Origin: Oxyruncus cristatus
Lineage: Eukaryota; Chordata; Aves; Passeriformes; Cotingidae
Assembly (NCBI GenBank): GCA_013399855.1
Contig: VXAY01007399.1
Coordinates: 27,224-91,223 of the forward strand
Reading direction: 5' to 3'
Length of the DNA: 64,000 nucleotides
The position numbers and the translations under genes are program-made. Under the pieces are notes generated by a model, which saw only the letters and a program-made list of their open reading frames with translations, had not been told where the DNA came from and made no database searches. Within the stretch, counting starts at the first letter, position 1. Each line of letters opens with the position of its first letter. This document shows positions 38,101 to 51,654 of the stretch, in pieces.

Positions 38101-40463
38101 GAGTTGTGTGTGAGATAAAAGTGGTCTGTGTCCCTCTTACGGTTGACATTTGTTAACCTCCTTGTTGTTAAGTATAAGACCAAGCTTAAACTCTCAAAGC
38201 TAATTTCTTTTCTGATCACTTCCAGAGACACAACACAGTAACAGATTTGTGTTTTACAAAACTTCAAGGCAGCATCAGCAAAAGAATGAGAATCCAAAAA
38301 TACTAAATCGAACGGAGAGTACTAAAGAATGCCACAGACTGACAACAGCTGCAAGTGGTATATCCATATGACATAATTTGGAGGTATGATCCTAGGGACC
38401 AAAAGTAACATGGTCAAGTTAGTAGTATTACTGTGGACATACATGTTACTTATTGATTTTAATTACATGGAAACACATTTATGTGTCTTACATGCAATTA
38501 AAGGTGATTAAGTCCCATAGATATGTGTATAGCTTCTTTTTTTCTTGACTTCCTAGCATTTAACTTTTCAATCTAAGTTGTAAGTTAATAGCACTATTTT
38601 TAAAAAAAATCTAATGCAGTATATATTGAATGTTCCAGCATAGGCATAATATATGCACTATTTCCCCAAACAACAAACATATAATGAGACCTCTTATTTG
38701 CTAAAGCAATCAGGCATCTTTGGGGAGTAACCAAATAGGGCATACCAGGATAGAAACATAGATTTAAGTGACCTGAGTGCATGTTCATTCACTTTAAATA
38801 TCTGGAACACCTCAGATGTACCAAAGGTTAGACCACCAGATTTTTAAGCATATTTTTTAGTAGTGAATTTTAGCTCCTGGATAAAAATTAAGAGATCTCC
38901 TGTCAAGTCCTCTGGCATGTTCTAGGACTTCTGTGCTGACAGATCTCAGTTTTTAAATGGATGATCATTTGTTAAGAACAGACTCCATAAAGTAGTAGCT
39001 GCAGTAGGATTTGCCTAACTCAAGGCATGTATTTGGCACTCTGTTTTCATTTATACTACAAACATATTACTAGAGGCATCCCAAGGTTAACATTACAGCT
39101 GTGGGATACTATTCAAGTAGCATAGGAAATACTGTCATTTGTCAGTAGTCCAAACCTGCATTTTCCTTTCATCTCCTTTGCAGCTGTCCATGATTCACAG
39201 GAATGTATTATCTCTGTTGTAAAAAAAGGTATCGTTGGCCTTTTGGATTAACCAATAAATGACATCTCCTTTTCCCAGAGCTACAGCAGACTCAGCAGCC
39301 TTTGGGAGTTCTTAAAAAACCAGTGTCTCCAGTCTATTGGTTTTAAAGCTCCCTGTAACTGTGAAAAGTATCTTTTGGGTATATAATGTCTTATAAGTAC
39401 ACTGATGAGATAAAAGCCATAAAGATTGACTTCTAAAATTATCAAAAGTCACAAGAATCTTATGTGCATTGTAAGCATTTATAAAAATAAGCCTTAAAAA
39501 TAAGCCTTGCATGAGTAGAACATCGAACTGTATATCAATGTGGGATTTTTTCAGTACTGGAAGTTTAAAAATCCCTCTATGCTAATTTTATGCGCCTTAA
39601 TGATGAAAGCATACTGTAAATATGTAATTATGACAGATTACAGAAAAATTGCAGAAAGTGACTAATGTTTATGTCTGCAAAAGTTTAGAGAAAAAACACT
39701 GCAAGTTCATTTTTGATTCCAAAGAATGTACTTTTCTGCATGACTTATTGTGGTGTGTTTAAACAAATGGGCTGTACTAATTGTGGTTTCATCAGAGATG
39801 GTGTTATTGTTCATTCTTGTCTGGAAGGTCCAACAGGCTGAGCACAAATACCATCTCTATTCATCCATATAGTTATTTTTTTCATGGGTAGGTATGGGGT
39901 TAGTTCCTGAGTGACCTCAGAAGTCAACTTCAGAGTGATTGGTCACCCTGTATGAAATTGTGCAATGCGTGTATTAGTCACATACAAATTATATGCTCAA
40001 TGAGTTTGTGTCTTGGATGGTTTTATTCCTTCTCTGCGGGCTCATCTGAGAAACTAGAGAAAAACTAACAAAACAAACCAAAAAAAATCTGTGTTAATTT
40101 ATTTATGTGAAAAGTAAAAGAGAATACCAGAAAGCAGGTAAGAATCTGTAACAGAACTAACTGGAAAAAGGGAAGGCCATATGAAGAAAAAGTGGTGGAA
40201 ATGAAAGATTATTTCCAGAGTTTACAGACATTGAAATTCAGACATTTCTTATTACACATTGTGTAACAAAATATGAAAGTTGAAGGAATATGAATGTAAC
40301 TATTTTTTAATTTTCCTCACTTTGTTACAGTTTTCTAAACCAATGAAAAAGTTTCCCCTTAGTATGTAGACACACTATTTACATATTTACATTTTTGATG
40401 CTTACACATTTTCGTTTTTCATTCTGCCATTTGCAACCCTTGAAATAGGTCAAAGCTGTCCAA
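35171..40463. other. No gene recognised; includes a weak LTR candidate
   Basis: Apart from an LTR-like interval (35544 to about 36420, discussed in the findings), the region is unique AT-rich DNA. A short purine-rich patch occurs at about 37639-37692 (GGGAGG and GAGAGG words). Open frames of 103 codons at 35192-35503 (-) and 105 codons at 36133-36450 (+) match no known family. No CpG island, tRNA or recognised exon is present. Confidence 0.5.
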
Positions 40464-40497
40464 ATAATCATCATCATCATCATTATCATCATCATCT
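40464..40497. repeat. (ATC)n trinucleotide microsatellite
   Basis: About 10-11 ATC/CAT units are interrupted by ATT in the middle. It is a simple trinucleotide repeat outside any recognised coding sequence. Confidence 0.95.
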
Positions 40498-43442
40498 TAA
40501 AATCCCCATTATATACAGGAGAGGACTTTTTTTAACATTTTGCTCTAGTCAAGTGACTTCTTAGCTATCTCTTTGTAAAAATAAATCTTGAGACTTTAAG
40601 AACAAGGCAAGTTTCCCCACGTTTTAACCAACCTTGTAATGACCAGAATCAGACTCACTATTTTTAGAACTGTGTCAAATGCAGGAATTCATGAGCAGAA
40701 ATAATAACCTCCTTATTTCAGTTCAATATATTCTTATTTGTGCAGTTATAGAACATGCCATTCTTTATCCATAGTCTTGCAACATGATCCATTTACCACC
40801 ATGGCTTGCTGATAGTCAAAGCAAGGGGTTTATGACATTTGACATATAATTCTGAGATATATACTTTTGCTTTTAAATATAATGTTTTATAGGTTATATC
40901 TTTAAAAGGTGTTACGGTTTCTTTGTAACCAGCTTATAGTAAATTTCTTTTTCTTATCAGTATTTCCATAATAATTTTTTTACCTGAAAAATTTTCAGAA
41001 ATAACGTCACATGTTTCCCCAGAAAAGCAATACAAATGGGGAAAAAATTAGTTCTAGAGCTTCCTCGTTTTCTTTTATGGTTTTCTTGTTTTGATGTTGT
41101 TAATTTTTTTTTTTTTTTATGAAGTGGAACCATTAGTATGCAAATGTTTAACAAAAGTTTGACAATATTGTATGAATTCTTGCATTTTTATCCATCAAAA
41201 TGCAAAGTCTTTTGTGACAATACAATTTTCTGTAAAGACCATCTTAATTGACTTCTATAATTTTCTCCCAATCTTTATTAATGAACCTCTTCATCAGTTG
41301 TTTAAATAGCCAGACTACTGTTCAGGAAAGCAAGGACTGTAACCGGTTCATTTTATTTATCTTTTATGAATATTGGCATGACATTAAGATTTTTCTGTTC
41401 TATTCAAACTTCCCTACTCTCTCCAAACTTGCTGGAAAATAATATTCACAATTTCAACAGACCCTCAACCAGCTCTTTTTAAAATCTTGATGCAAGTTAA
41501 CCTTTATTCACTGGTTAAAATGTCAAGTTTTAGTAGCTTTTGTTCAATGTCTTCTGTCGAAGTGGAAACTATTTCAGCAGACTGAGACCTAATAGAAATC
41601 TGCCAAGAACAAATCATGCTCAGTTTGTTTCTCTAACACAATAACTGAGCAGCAAATACACTGATGACACTGTATATTCTCATTTTAATGAAATTTTTGA
41701 TCTTCTTTTGAGGATCCTAAGGAAATCTTGTATGGCCTATAAATTGCATGAAAAATCAAATGTATAGCAGTTCCCGAGAGTTGTTAGCAATGGTCCATAG
41801 TCAGTGACTGAACATACCCATTGGCATGCTGCCCTGGACCTAGGTGTGCTTAATATTTTCGTGACTGACTGATCATCGGAAGGAAAGAGAAATTGTGTTG
41901 ATCAAATTTACAGTTAATTGCAGACAAGAAGAGTAGGAAGAGAAATCAAAATTACATTAGCCAACTGAAGAAATGATCTGAGAAAAAGTCTGGATGGAAT
42001 TCAGTAGTTAAAAATTTAAAAAAAGGTCAGCCACACAGATATAGGATGGAAAGAACCCCCACCAAATAAAACAAGAAAGTAGGCATTTTTTTATAAGCTT
42101 ATCTTGGCATTTGACTGAATCATTGTTGAACACAAGTCAGAAATGTTCTGACGTTGTGGAAAGACTAACATCACAGTGGGATGTGTAAACTAGACAAGAT
42201 ATAGGAAATAATCCTGCTCTTCTTAGTACTGCTAAAACCTTATCTGTTCATGTCTATGAGATATTGGGTGCTTGGGTTAGCACAACTTTTTAAAGTACTG
42301 TAAAATTAATTTATTTCTATTTTTTTACCCAGAATTTTGACCTAAGAATTGTTATAGGTGCTGGGGAGCATTCTAAGGATGCTTTTTTAACAGCTGCATG
42401 AGCAATTTCACTTGATTCAAACCAAAGGCCTTACTCCTCCTTTTAATTATACTCTCATTTTAATTACACTCTCATTTCAATTATGTCTTTTTCGTACATA
42501 GTACATATTTGTCCTTAAAACATTGGTATCAATAGAAAAGATTATTCTTTGGGCAACAGGGGTTGCAAATGTTTGAAGGAAACAAGCTTCATTACAAAGT
42601 AGAGAACCAGAATCTGGAGTCACACTGTGGAAATGTCACTAGTGAATGTGTGGTGAGACCAGCATCAAAATGACCCCCAGGTTACATTACATTTTGCTGA
42701 AGAGAAGAAGGCAAGAACACTGTGGCCAGACAGGAAAGCAACAGAAATTGAGGTTGTCCCTCTAATCTAATCCACATGCAACTGCAGAGACTTTAGACTG
42801 CACAGTCTAGAGGAAGCCACCTGAATGCACTGGTATTGCTTCTTGATGAAATTCTGACTGTAGTTCACAACGCACTAACACGTAAGTAATGTCATGTGTG
42901 GATCAGAAATTAAATCCAAAGTGGAAAGCCTCTGATAGTCCTGAAAAGAGTTAAATATAAATTAAGTGCAGGAATGAGCATAGTTACGTACTTTCTCCTC
43001 TGCATGCTGGAACATTTGCCCCAATACGGACTGTTCCTGCAGGTGCTGTCAACTCCTTAGTAGTTATTGTAATACTGAGTCATGCAAAGATTTTTAAGAC
43101 TACCTTGTAGTTGTTGTAATACCTCATTAAGCCATCAAAGCAGTCACAGTACTACAGTTATTGCCAGGATACCCATACAATACAGGGAGAACGAATCATG
43201 GGTATTTTTAAATTCTGCTGTTCAAGGGCTCAGAAGCAGCCCCATAGGTGATAATTGTTTCCTTTTTTGCATGTTTTTGCAAAATTTTTGCTCCGTAGCT
43301 ATGCAATGCTTGACCTAAACTCCAGTACCAAAGACAGGGCGTATGACTCAGTCTGAGCCCTCAATGCCAGAAAGGCTGTGGGGGTCTGTGGCCCTGAAGG
43401 AGCTCATTGGCCTAGTGATATGATTTGGCTCAAATTTATTTT

Positions 43443-43499
43443 TTTTTTTTAAATGTTATATTTAAAAAAAACAAAGGGGGGAGGGGGTGCAGAAAAGGG
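43443..43499. repeat. T/A hairpin next to a G-rich run
   Basis: The arm of eight T plus AAAT (43443-43454) is exactly complementary to ATTT plus eight A (43460-43471), with the five-base loop GTTAT. Directly downstream lie six G, an A, and five G (43476-43487), with a further GGG at 43497-43499. The hairpin arms are mostly homopolymer, so chance is plausible. The G-runs could form a G-quadruplex only with uneven loops. Confidence 0.85.
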
Positions 43500-45842
43500 A
43501 AAGGCCTAATTTGTTTAAAATTCTCTAAGAAAGGGAAAAACTATAAACCAGAATGTCACCAAAGCCTGAATGGCCTCATAAATGTACAGGTCTGATTGAA
43601 TCTCTAATGTAGAGAGGTAAACCCAAGAGGTGGGATTGAACTCTAGGTTGTGTCTTCCCAGCAAGATGCATGACTTCACTGAAATACTTTGCAACTGAGG
43701 GGTCACAACAAAGTTAAGACCAATTTAGAGTCCAAAGACAGGAGAGGGAGAGAGATAGTGTGAAGGTCTTGTATGCACATGTGTATAAGTACCAGCTTAA
43801 ACGCTTCATTCCTCCAGCAAGAAATATATCTGGAAAAAAATAGTGACTGCTGTACAACAGGACATGTGAATCAGTGTGTCAGTCTTTTTTGTTCTACATT
43901 TGCTCTTTCTGAAAAAGATCCAGCCCTCAAAAAAGCTTCTGTCCTAACTAAAGGTGCTCCAATTATTTTCTAAATTTCAGTCTTTTGCAAGAAATCCCTC
44001 ACAAATATCAGTTTTCATATCCCTTGTTTTCAAAACATAAGTGAATGTGCCCATTTCCTCCCTGTAATCACTCTGCAGTAGGTTTTCACAGCTGACACAA
44101 TTTATTTGCACTCAGTCAGAAAAAAACCTCAACAAAACAAAAAAAAACCCCACACCACCAACAAAAAAGCCTTTCTTTTGGAAATGTATGGCTAAGATAT
44201 GTAGAGGAGACTGACAATTCTCAGTGCTGAATTTATTTCATTACCATACCGCCTTGAACAGTGGATGCTCAGCATTTTCTGAAAATTAGGTATGTGGAAA
44301 GTGTCATAAATTAAATTCCCCCAAATAAGTAGTTATTTGATAATGTACCAGTCAACTGCTGAAAGCATTGGAATACATAAGTACATACACACATCCATTC
44401 ATATGAATAAAATATATAGGCAAATTATTATGTTGTGGGGAAGACAAAAACTTCTATGAACACTTATTTAGAGTGCTTTGTAGACAGCAACTGAGAACTA
44501 ACATATTGCCACATATCCTATATTAGATACAGCAAGTTAAAAATGGCCCACTTAAATGTGTTTTCTGTATTTCTTTCCCACAGAATAGAGCATCTTTATG
44601 CTACAACTGTTGCCCTTGGTCTTACTCTTAGACAGACGAGAACATTGTAACTCAGCAATCCAAGAAAATAACCCTGGCTGTGATCTAGAGAAAGGAACGA
44701 AGCAATTGACTTTCTTTGCATAAAATGGAAATGGAGATGAATGAGTATTTCATTGAAGCTGAGCATCAGAGTTGAAGACCCCTACCTACCTATCCTTTGC
44801 CAAAAAAAATGAAACCTGTTGACTAAGTATTTTCGTTGCTTACATTTCATTTATCTGATGGATTCTGGAGGAGGCTTATATTACTGTAGGTTCTTTCTGA
44901 CTATCAGGGAAGAAGATCAGTGGCAAATATCTAGAGCATCAGTGAATTTGCAACTGACACAATATTCCTCTGCACTAATGAAACAGCATACTCTTTTTTT
45001 TTTTTTTACATATTTCCAAAGCAAATTAAGCATAGGGAAACTCATTGCTCTCCAAACATTACCATAGGCTTAACACTAAAAAAACCCAAGAGTAAAATTG
45101 TGTCTCATTAATAAAATATTTTTTGTTATCTCAGTTCAGAGAAAAACCTACTGAGACAATAGGATTTGACAAATATATTTAGTTAACATAATCCTGAAAA
45201 TACCCCTATCCTGTACTTCTGTACTTTACTGCAAGGAGCTTTCAGATCAGGCCAGTGGAGTGAAAAACAACTTTAGATCCTCCCTGTGATCCCCGGTTCC
45301 TGACCTCCCACCCAGGCCGACTGAGCTGAAGCATCCTTCTGAGGTTATGTTATCCCAGATGTTGCTGAGATTTGCTGTGTATGCCTGGTTTCATGCTTCT
45401 CCAGATCATGTTTGCTCTCACCTCCCCAGGTTTATCATCCAGTGACTCAGTGCCTTGGTCACAACTTCTTTGGTAAGGGGATCCTCACATAGCCAGAAAC
45501 AAGGCATTTATACCATCACAGCTCTTTTACAGCATGAAAAAAAACCCTAAAATGAAGTATGTGTTTGTCTCATCATTGTAACCCTTTTAAAGTAAGTAGT
45601 TTCCAGGTTTTCTTCTCTTTCTATGGCTCCATCAGGTTTTGTAGCCTTTTCCTGGTTTCTTTGTTTCATGAAATCTGAAGTGTAGCTTCTTCCCAATTCT
45701 TTTCAGCTTTCCAGTCTGCCTACACTGGCTTGGTCATCCAGCTCCTTTTCCTTCACAGAGAAAAGGTCTTTTTTACAGAAGGATGTTTTGAACACATGCT
45801 TCATAGTTTTGACAAAAATGAACAAACAACCCCTCCCCAACC

Positions 45843-45879
45843 AAAATAATAATAATAATAATAAAAAAAAAATAAAAAA
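45843..45879. repeat. (AAT)n microsatellite with A-rich end
   Basis: About six AAT units run into a longer A-rich stretch. This may be a decayed poly-A tail, but no retroposon body is recognisable upstream. Confidence 0.9.
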
Positions 45880-48565
45880 TGGGAGGGACACACACATTGC
45901 TGATTTCATGAAAATGAATGACGTGACATTATTTGAAAATTCAAGCCATATTCGTGTTTCAAAGCCACCAGTTTTAAGGATGACACATTATATGCAAACT
46001 CTGTTAGAACTGTCTGATTGAAGGCACTGACCTGAAGCACAAAGAAAAGAATGGTTTGAGTAAACACGACACTCACTCATGGATGGAAATCTTCCACTCC
46101 TTCCCTTTTCAGGAGATAGGAGTGCATTTGAAGTAGATCTTCACAATGTCATTTTATTTTGTTTTTTTTTTGTTTTCTCTAATAGAAATGGAAGAAAATA
46201 AAGACAGGAAAGACAACAGAAACAAACAAAAAAATGCTTTTCTGCTGAGGTTGTAGTAGCTCTTTTCAATGAGAATATTTTCAAATGGAGTTCATGAAAC
46301 ATTTCATTAAAATAAAATCAGTGTATAATTGTGTCTCTACCCCATATACCTGGAAAGAAGAATTGCTATCATTCGAATATGGATATTTGAATATGTTCAT
46401 TTTAGTTTTATGACCATAAATACTGGGAATTACATAATTTCTCTGAGTCTATCTGTCTAATAGATATCCTTGTTACAGTAATCATCTTACCCCCACCCCA
46501 CATACTCTACATTTTTAAAAAATCATTGACATAACAGACACAAAGAGCCCTTGTGGAGATATTCTCACTTAAAAACGCCTACATAATAAAAACAGAGGAA
46601 AATGAAGTGCTACATTTTTAGCAGTGGCATAGAAAGACATAATTGCTTCACTGAGTTTTGCAAAAATAAGGAATTAATTTTTGCAAATAATCATAAAACC
46701 AGTTTTCTGTTCTGTTTTAAGGAAGCCTGATCCAAATTTTGCTTTGCCACAGTCTTTTGTGGCAGAAGAACAAAGGTTGTTAAATACTTAATTACCAGGA
46801 CAGTACACGTGACTGGAGGATTGAGTTGGATCAACGAAGCTGCAATTATTTCTCCACAGTGTGGCTGACTAAGACTGATACTTGGCCTTCACTCGGTGGT
46901 TTTCATCATTCCACCAGAAATAAACAGAGCACAGACTACTCTCAATATGTTTATGCATCAGTAACTTATATTACTTTTGGAAACTGTTAAATTATGCCAG
47001 TTTGGTTGTAAAAGAGAGTACGGTTTTGATTTTTTTTTCCCTCTTGTCCTGCAACTTAGAGTCGACGTGTGCACAATTTTCATCCTCCTTACAATGCATA
47101 CTAATCTTAAGAGCTGAGACCAAGAAATATATGAACATACTTTCCTTCATCAAAATCCTACTCTATTCTGTCCCTTTTGCAAAGATGAGAAATGGGACAT
47201 GTAGAAAAATTAGGACATGAGTCCAGGTTTCATTTTCTCTGAACAAATACATTCAGAGGCAAGAATTTGGTTAAGACCAAAGCAGGTTACTCTGCCACAA
47301 AATTTGGATATGTATGCTAAACCTCCTATAAAGTCAGTGGAGACACATGCAACCACCAGCCCCAGTGCTGTGAAAGTGCCTGACTGCAGGATGGCTCATA
47401 GTAACAGTGTCAGAGTGATGAGGCCATATATCTCCCAGTTTAGAAAGCTGTATGTTCAGCCAGCTCAGAGGTCCAGCAAATAATATGGCCCTTACACCTG
47501 AACATCCTTGTCTGCTTTTAGTTCTCTACCCAATTTAGAAATACAACACTCCCTGCAGAAGCAATTGTGGGAATACTGGCAAGGACATAAAAACTGTGAT
47601 CTTTGTTCCTCCTTCCCACCGTGTCATTCAGCCTTGTTCCAAGTAGGATAAGATGAAGAGATGATGAAAGTCTAGTTGCCTTTGATATACCAATGTGGCT
47701 ACTAGCACAGCAGTTGTAGAAGTGCTGTTTCAATGGCAAAACTTTTACAGAAGATGCTCAGCATGGACATGACTACAGAGATACAGCAAGATGTGAAATA
47801 AAGTTCATTAAACTGTCTTTACATACTTTTTTCAGACTTTCACAATATCTTTTGTAAAGAAGGTCATACAGTTAGAGCCAGAATTAGTTAATTTTGAGCC
47901 TTTTCTTAGTGTGGCTTACATGTGTTAATTCAAACAAGGGCAAGCATAGGTCTTCTGAAGCACATCTCTGACTTCCTAACACAGGAAAACAAATCATCTG
48001 TCTTGTGAATAGTCTACCTTTTTTACTGATTGATTTTCTACAATCTGAATGAGGCCTAGTATAACTTTCACATCTATTGACCACTCCGTAAAAGGTTATT
48101 GTTTAATGTCACATGATTAAATAATTCCCATATAATGGAATATTTATTTACTGTGTTCCAAAAGACATCTTGTTTATGTATATCGGGTTAGCTCTGAATC
48201 TGCTCTGAGTTAGCAATATCATGTGCTCCATATGTTTTTATGACATTTTTGTTCAGTTTGGGATTTAGTTTTTTTTTTACGATTTAAGATTAATTCAAGA
48301 AGGGTTTGGTATTCAGGAAGCTGAAGAATACCATCTCAACTGGTTTATACTCTAGCTCTCAGTCATCAGAACTGTCTGATTTTAGCAATGAAATACCACC
48401 TCTTCCATACAGAATGGAAATCAGATGGCTAAGTCGAACTATAGAACAGGGAGAGGCAAGGTAGGACTGACCTAGGAAAAGAAGGAAGGTAGGTGTGTAC
48501 AGCCTTTGATACATTGGAACTAATATTTTAAATTTATTTGCTACATTCATTCAAGACATTTTTTA

Positions 48566-48700
48566 CAAGGCCAGATTGGATGGGCCTTTGAGCAACCTGG
48601 TCAAGTGGAAGGTGTCTCCGCTCATGGCAGGGCAGTTGGAACTCAACGATCTTTATCCAGGTTGCTTCCAACCCAAGCCATTTCACAATTCTGTAATTCT
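48566..48700 (+). mobile_element. CR1 LINE 3'-end fragment (~135 bp)
   Basis: This is a sense-orientation CR1 3' UTR fragment. It begins with CAAGGCCAGATTGGATGGGC, followed by GAGCAACCTGGTC, GGAAGGTGTC, CTCATGGCAGGGC, and GTTGGAACTCAACGATCTTT. It ends with GCTTCCAACCCAAGCCATTT and a degraded ATTCTATG-type end (CAATTCTGTAATTCT). It corresponds to the second half of the copy at 25548-25819, so both probably come from related CR1 subfamilies. It is truncated and dead. Confidence 0.85.
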
Positions 48701-51654
48701 AAGACAATTGTCTGGCCTCAGTACAGAACTAATCCAACTCCCTGAAGGAATGATTTTCAGGTGCTGAAGCCAGATTGGTTTTCCTAGTGAATGTGATTGA
48801 CATGGGTTACCATGGTGATGAGTTACAGACTAAGATTGGAAGAACTACAAACTGGAACTTTGTACAGGTTCAGGTAAGAGTCAGCCTTATGGGGAATATG
48901 TCACTGAGCAAGGCCAAATAGAGGAATAAAAAGGATACCATCCCTATTTCTACATGGCTGTTTCTTCATAATTAGAAAGTATTTTCATGACACTTATTTC
49001 AGTGCCGGACTCAATAAGGTAACATTTCTAGTACAATGGAGGTAATAATGATGAAAATAATTAGAACTGAATAAAAAAAAAAACAACATAAACCATAATT
49101 TCTTTTCTATTACTCTTCGTTTACTTTTTTTTTTCATTTTACTTAAATGTTAAATTCGAGTATTTATTTGCACATACAATGTATGTCTGATTTTTTAAAG
49201 GTATGTGTTTATTTGAGGTAATTAAGAAATCTTCCAGCAAGCCTCAGCAATATGGTACAAGTGGTTAAAGTTATAAAGTATGGACATAAAAAGCTAGTCT
49301 TGGTCAGTTTGAGAAACCGGCACTCAAGCATTAGTATATCTCTCTCTCTTTAGCTTGGGTTTCAGAATATTTTGGGAAATTGTTTTTTTGAAATATTCTA
49401 AAAAACCTGAGAACCTGTGTCAATGTCAGATTTTTAGATTTTCCCCCTTTAAAACTCCTGGCTTTTACTATGCAAGCTGCTTAAGCCTCCTTTCAGCCCT
49501 GAAGTAAGTCTATGATAGATAAATTAAATCAAACCAGCTGATATTACTTAATGCAGTTAGTTATTCATCAGAACTCAGTTTAAGGAGATGCCACTTAGCC
49601 TTACAATTAAAACCTTATAGTTAGAAAGTACATGGAGGCAATAAAATATTCCTGGAACAAATGAAGAACTATGGAAAGTATGGAGTCTTATGCAGTGTGA
49701 TGCTGCAAAGTCAGCATTGGTAAGTAACAAAGCATAAGCAAAAGTAAAATAAATTATTGGGTATAAATCTGACTTCTTTCAATTTCATTAACCTTGCTTT
49801 ACTTCTTTTGTTTCTTTTTGAGGAAGATAATGCAGATATTAAACAGCCAAACTTCATTTAGAATGACCTTCCAACATATTAGATTTACTCTTCCACATCT
49901 TCAATCTTCTTATAATTTCTGATTTACAATATGCCTGCCTTCCACATAATGCCCTTCCCAATGACTTTATATTTCTCAATTACTTGCAATCTCCCTTTGT
50001 TTCTTGTAAGAACTGGTTAAGGAACATATTAAGAGATATCAATCTAATGTAAAACAGATGACATGAATATCCACAAATGGTAAAAAAAAGAAAGGGTGGG
50101 GGAGACAAAAAGAAAAATTACTATTGAGTTTTCTTCCCCTTAATTTTCCTTTTCTTTCCCTTAATTTTGATTTTCTCTGATAAAAAGAAAGAAATGGGGA
50201 AGATATTTTTGTTTAAACGTTATTATATTTAGTCAGTCTTTCTCTGCAGATTACTTGTTTGGAAATTGTAATTTATAGCAGAAATATTTTTATAATCTGT
50301 ATTACATGTCCTCTACAGGGTATTTTAAAGGTTACTAAAATTAAATTTTCAATATCTTTCCTCCAGAAATCAACTATTCAATTCTGAAAAATATAAACCT
50401 GGAAATGTGAAGAGTGGTACACAAATTAAGTCTCAATTTCTAGACCTTCAGAACAGATTTCCTGGAAATACTCAGAACATAGTGCCTTATATAAAAGTAA
50501 AGTAACTTCATTTATGACTGAGCCATCTATGTTATTTGCAATATCCTTTATTTCTTTACTTCTATTTCTGTTCGTTTCAACCACTGGAAGAGACAGTCAA
50601 ATACAAGGAGACTTCATAAATGTCTTTAAATTCATGTTGCTTCACTTTACCCTGGCCTTCTATCACTGGAAGATTCCTTCAAGCTACTCAGAAACTCCTT
50701 AGTAAATAACTTTCTATAGCATAAATTTTCTTTCATATCCATTACTATGATAATAGGATGTACATTTTACATAACTATAGGTGGTTTCTGGGGATTAAAA
50801 TTCCCCTGTTCAGAAAGAACAAAGACATCTCCTGCATTAATAAACCATAATATATTGTTATATATATTCCAAAGAATAAATATTTTCAAAGGTATCCTTT
50901 CTTATTAGAAAAATTCTGTGATCTACACAGATTTGAATTTTACCCTTAAGAAGCAAAACCCTAATCCTAAACCTAAAACCTTGCACAGTTTGCAAGATTG
51001 GAAATATCAGGGGGAGATTGTTTCCTTTTAGTTTTTTTTTTTTAATTATTTCCTTGAATTATCAGCATGAATCAAATCATCTACCTCTGAATTTGCATTT
51101 CTAACTCACATAAGGTGTACTGAATTAGCCAAACAACCAACATCATCATGGTTTTCTTTTAGGATGAGCAGACTGCAGTACTGAAGCTCCATAACTGTAT
51201 ATTTAGATTACTTAATATTATCTGAATTTTCATTCCCATCATTTCCATTTTGTGGTTTATGTAAATCCTGCAAGTAGTTTACCTGAGAGCTAGTCATAGA
51301 GATACTATTCACTGTGAAACACTGAAGTGATGCTAAATCCATTAGAACTTTTTTTTTTTTTTTTCCCCTGAGAGGAATCTTCCTAAGAGATGGTATTTGC
51401 TAAAAGTGAATAATGTAAAAGTAAAGCTGATATGGAAGATGTTTGTTTGTTTCATGGTCTCTTGCACTTCCGTATCCTTCTTTTGCTACTTGTTGGTACA
51501 AGATTTAACCACAAACTCAACTGGTATTAATTTCCAGGTTATCCAAAGCAGATGGAAAAAACAGAATGAAGAAGCAGCCATTACCCCCTACATGATGCCT
51601 AAGATAGTTTGGGATTTTTACTGTGATTGTATCAGTGTACAAACATAATAAGTG
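48701..51654. other. Unique AT-rich sequence, no gene recognised
   Basis: No recognised repeats occur except homopolymers and a short telomere-like motif at 50959-50976. Palindromic CCATGG surroundings at about 48808-48822 loosely resemble an RFX X-box, but the right half-site deviates from consensus at two positions. Open frames are short and unremarkable. Confidence 0.5.
50959..50976. repeat. Three telomere-like hexamers (degenerate)
   Basis: CCCTAA, TCCTAA and ACCTAA follow one another without spacing, matching the vertebrate C-strand telomere hexamer CCCTAA at 5-6 of 6 positions each. A tract this short may be a relic of double-strand-break repair or chance. Confidence 0.6.

Larger units (their letters stand above)
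40498..48565. other. Unique AT-rich sequence, no gene recognised
   Basis: This stretch is unique apart from the simple repeats listed separately. A 17-bp unit (TTAATTATACTCTCATT) is tandemly repeated at 42443-42459 and 42460-42476 with one substitution, then fades. Open frames of 60-88 codons match nothing known. One short interval with good splice-site matches at both ends (45430-45472) is listed as a finding, not as an exon. Confidence 0.5.

Noticed and set aside
48808..48822. RFX X-box-like palindrome around CCATGG
   Set aside because: The right half-site departs from the consensus at two positions, and there is no promoter or gene context.
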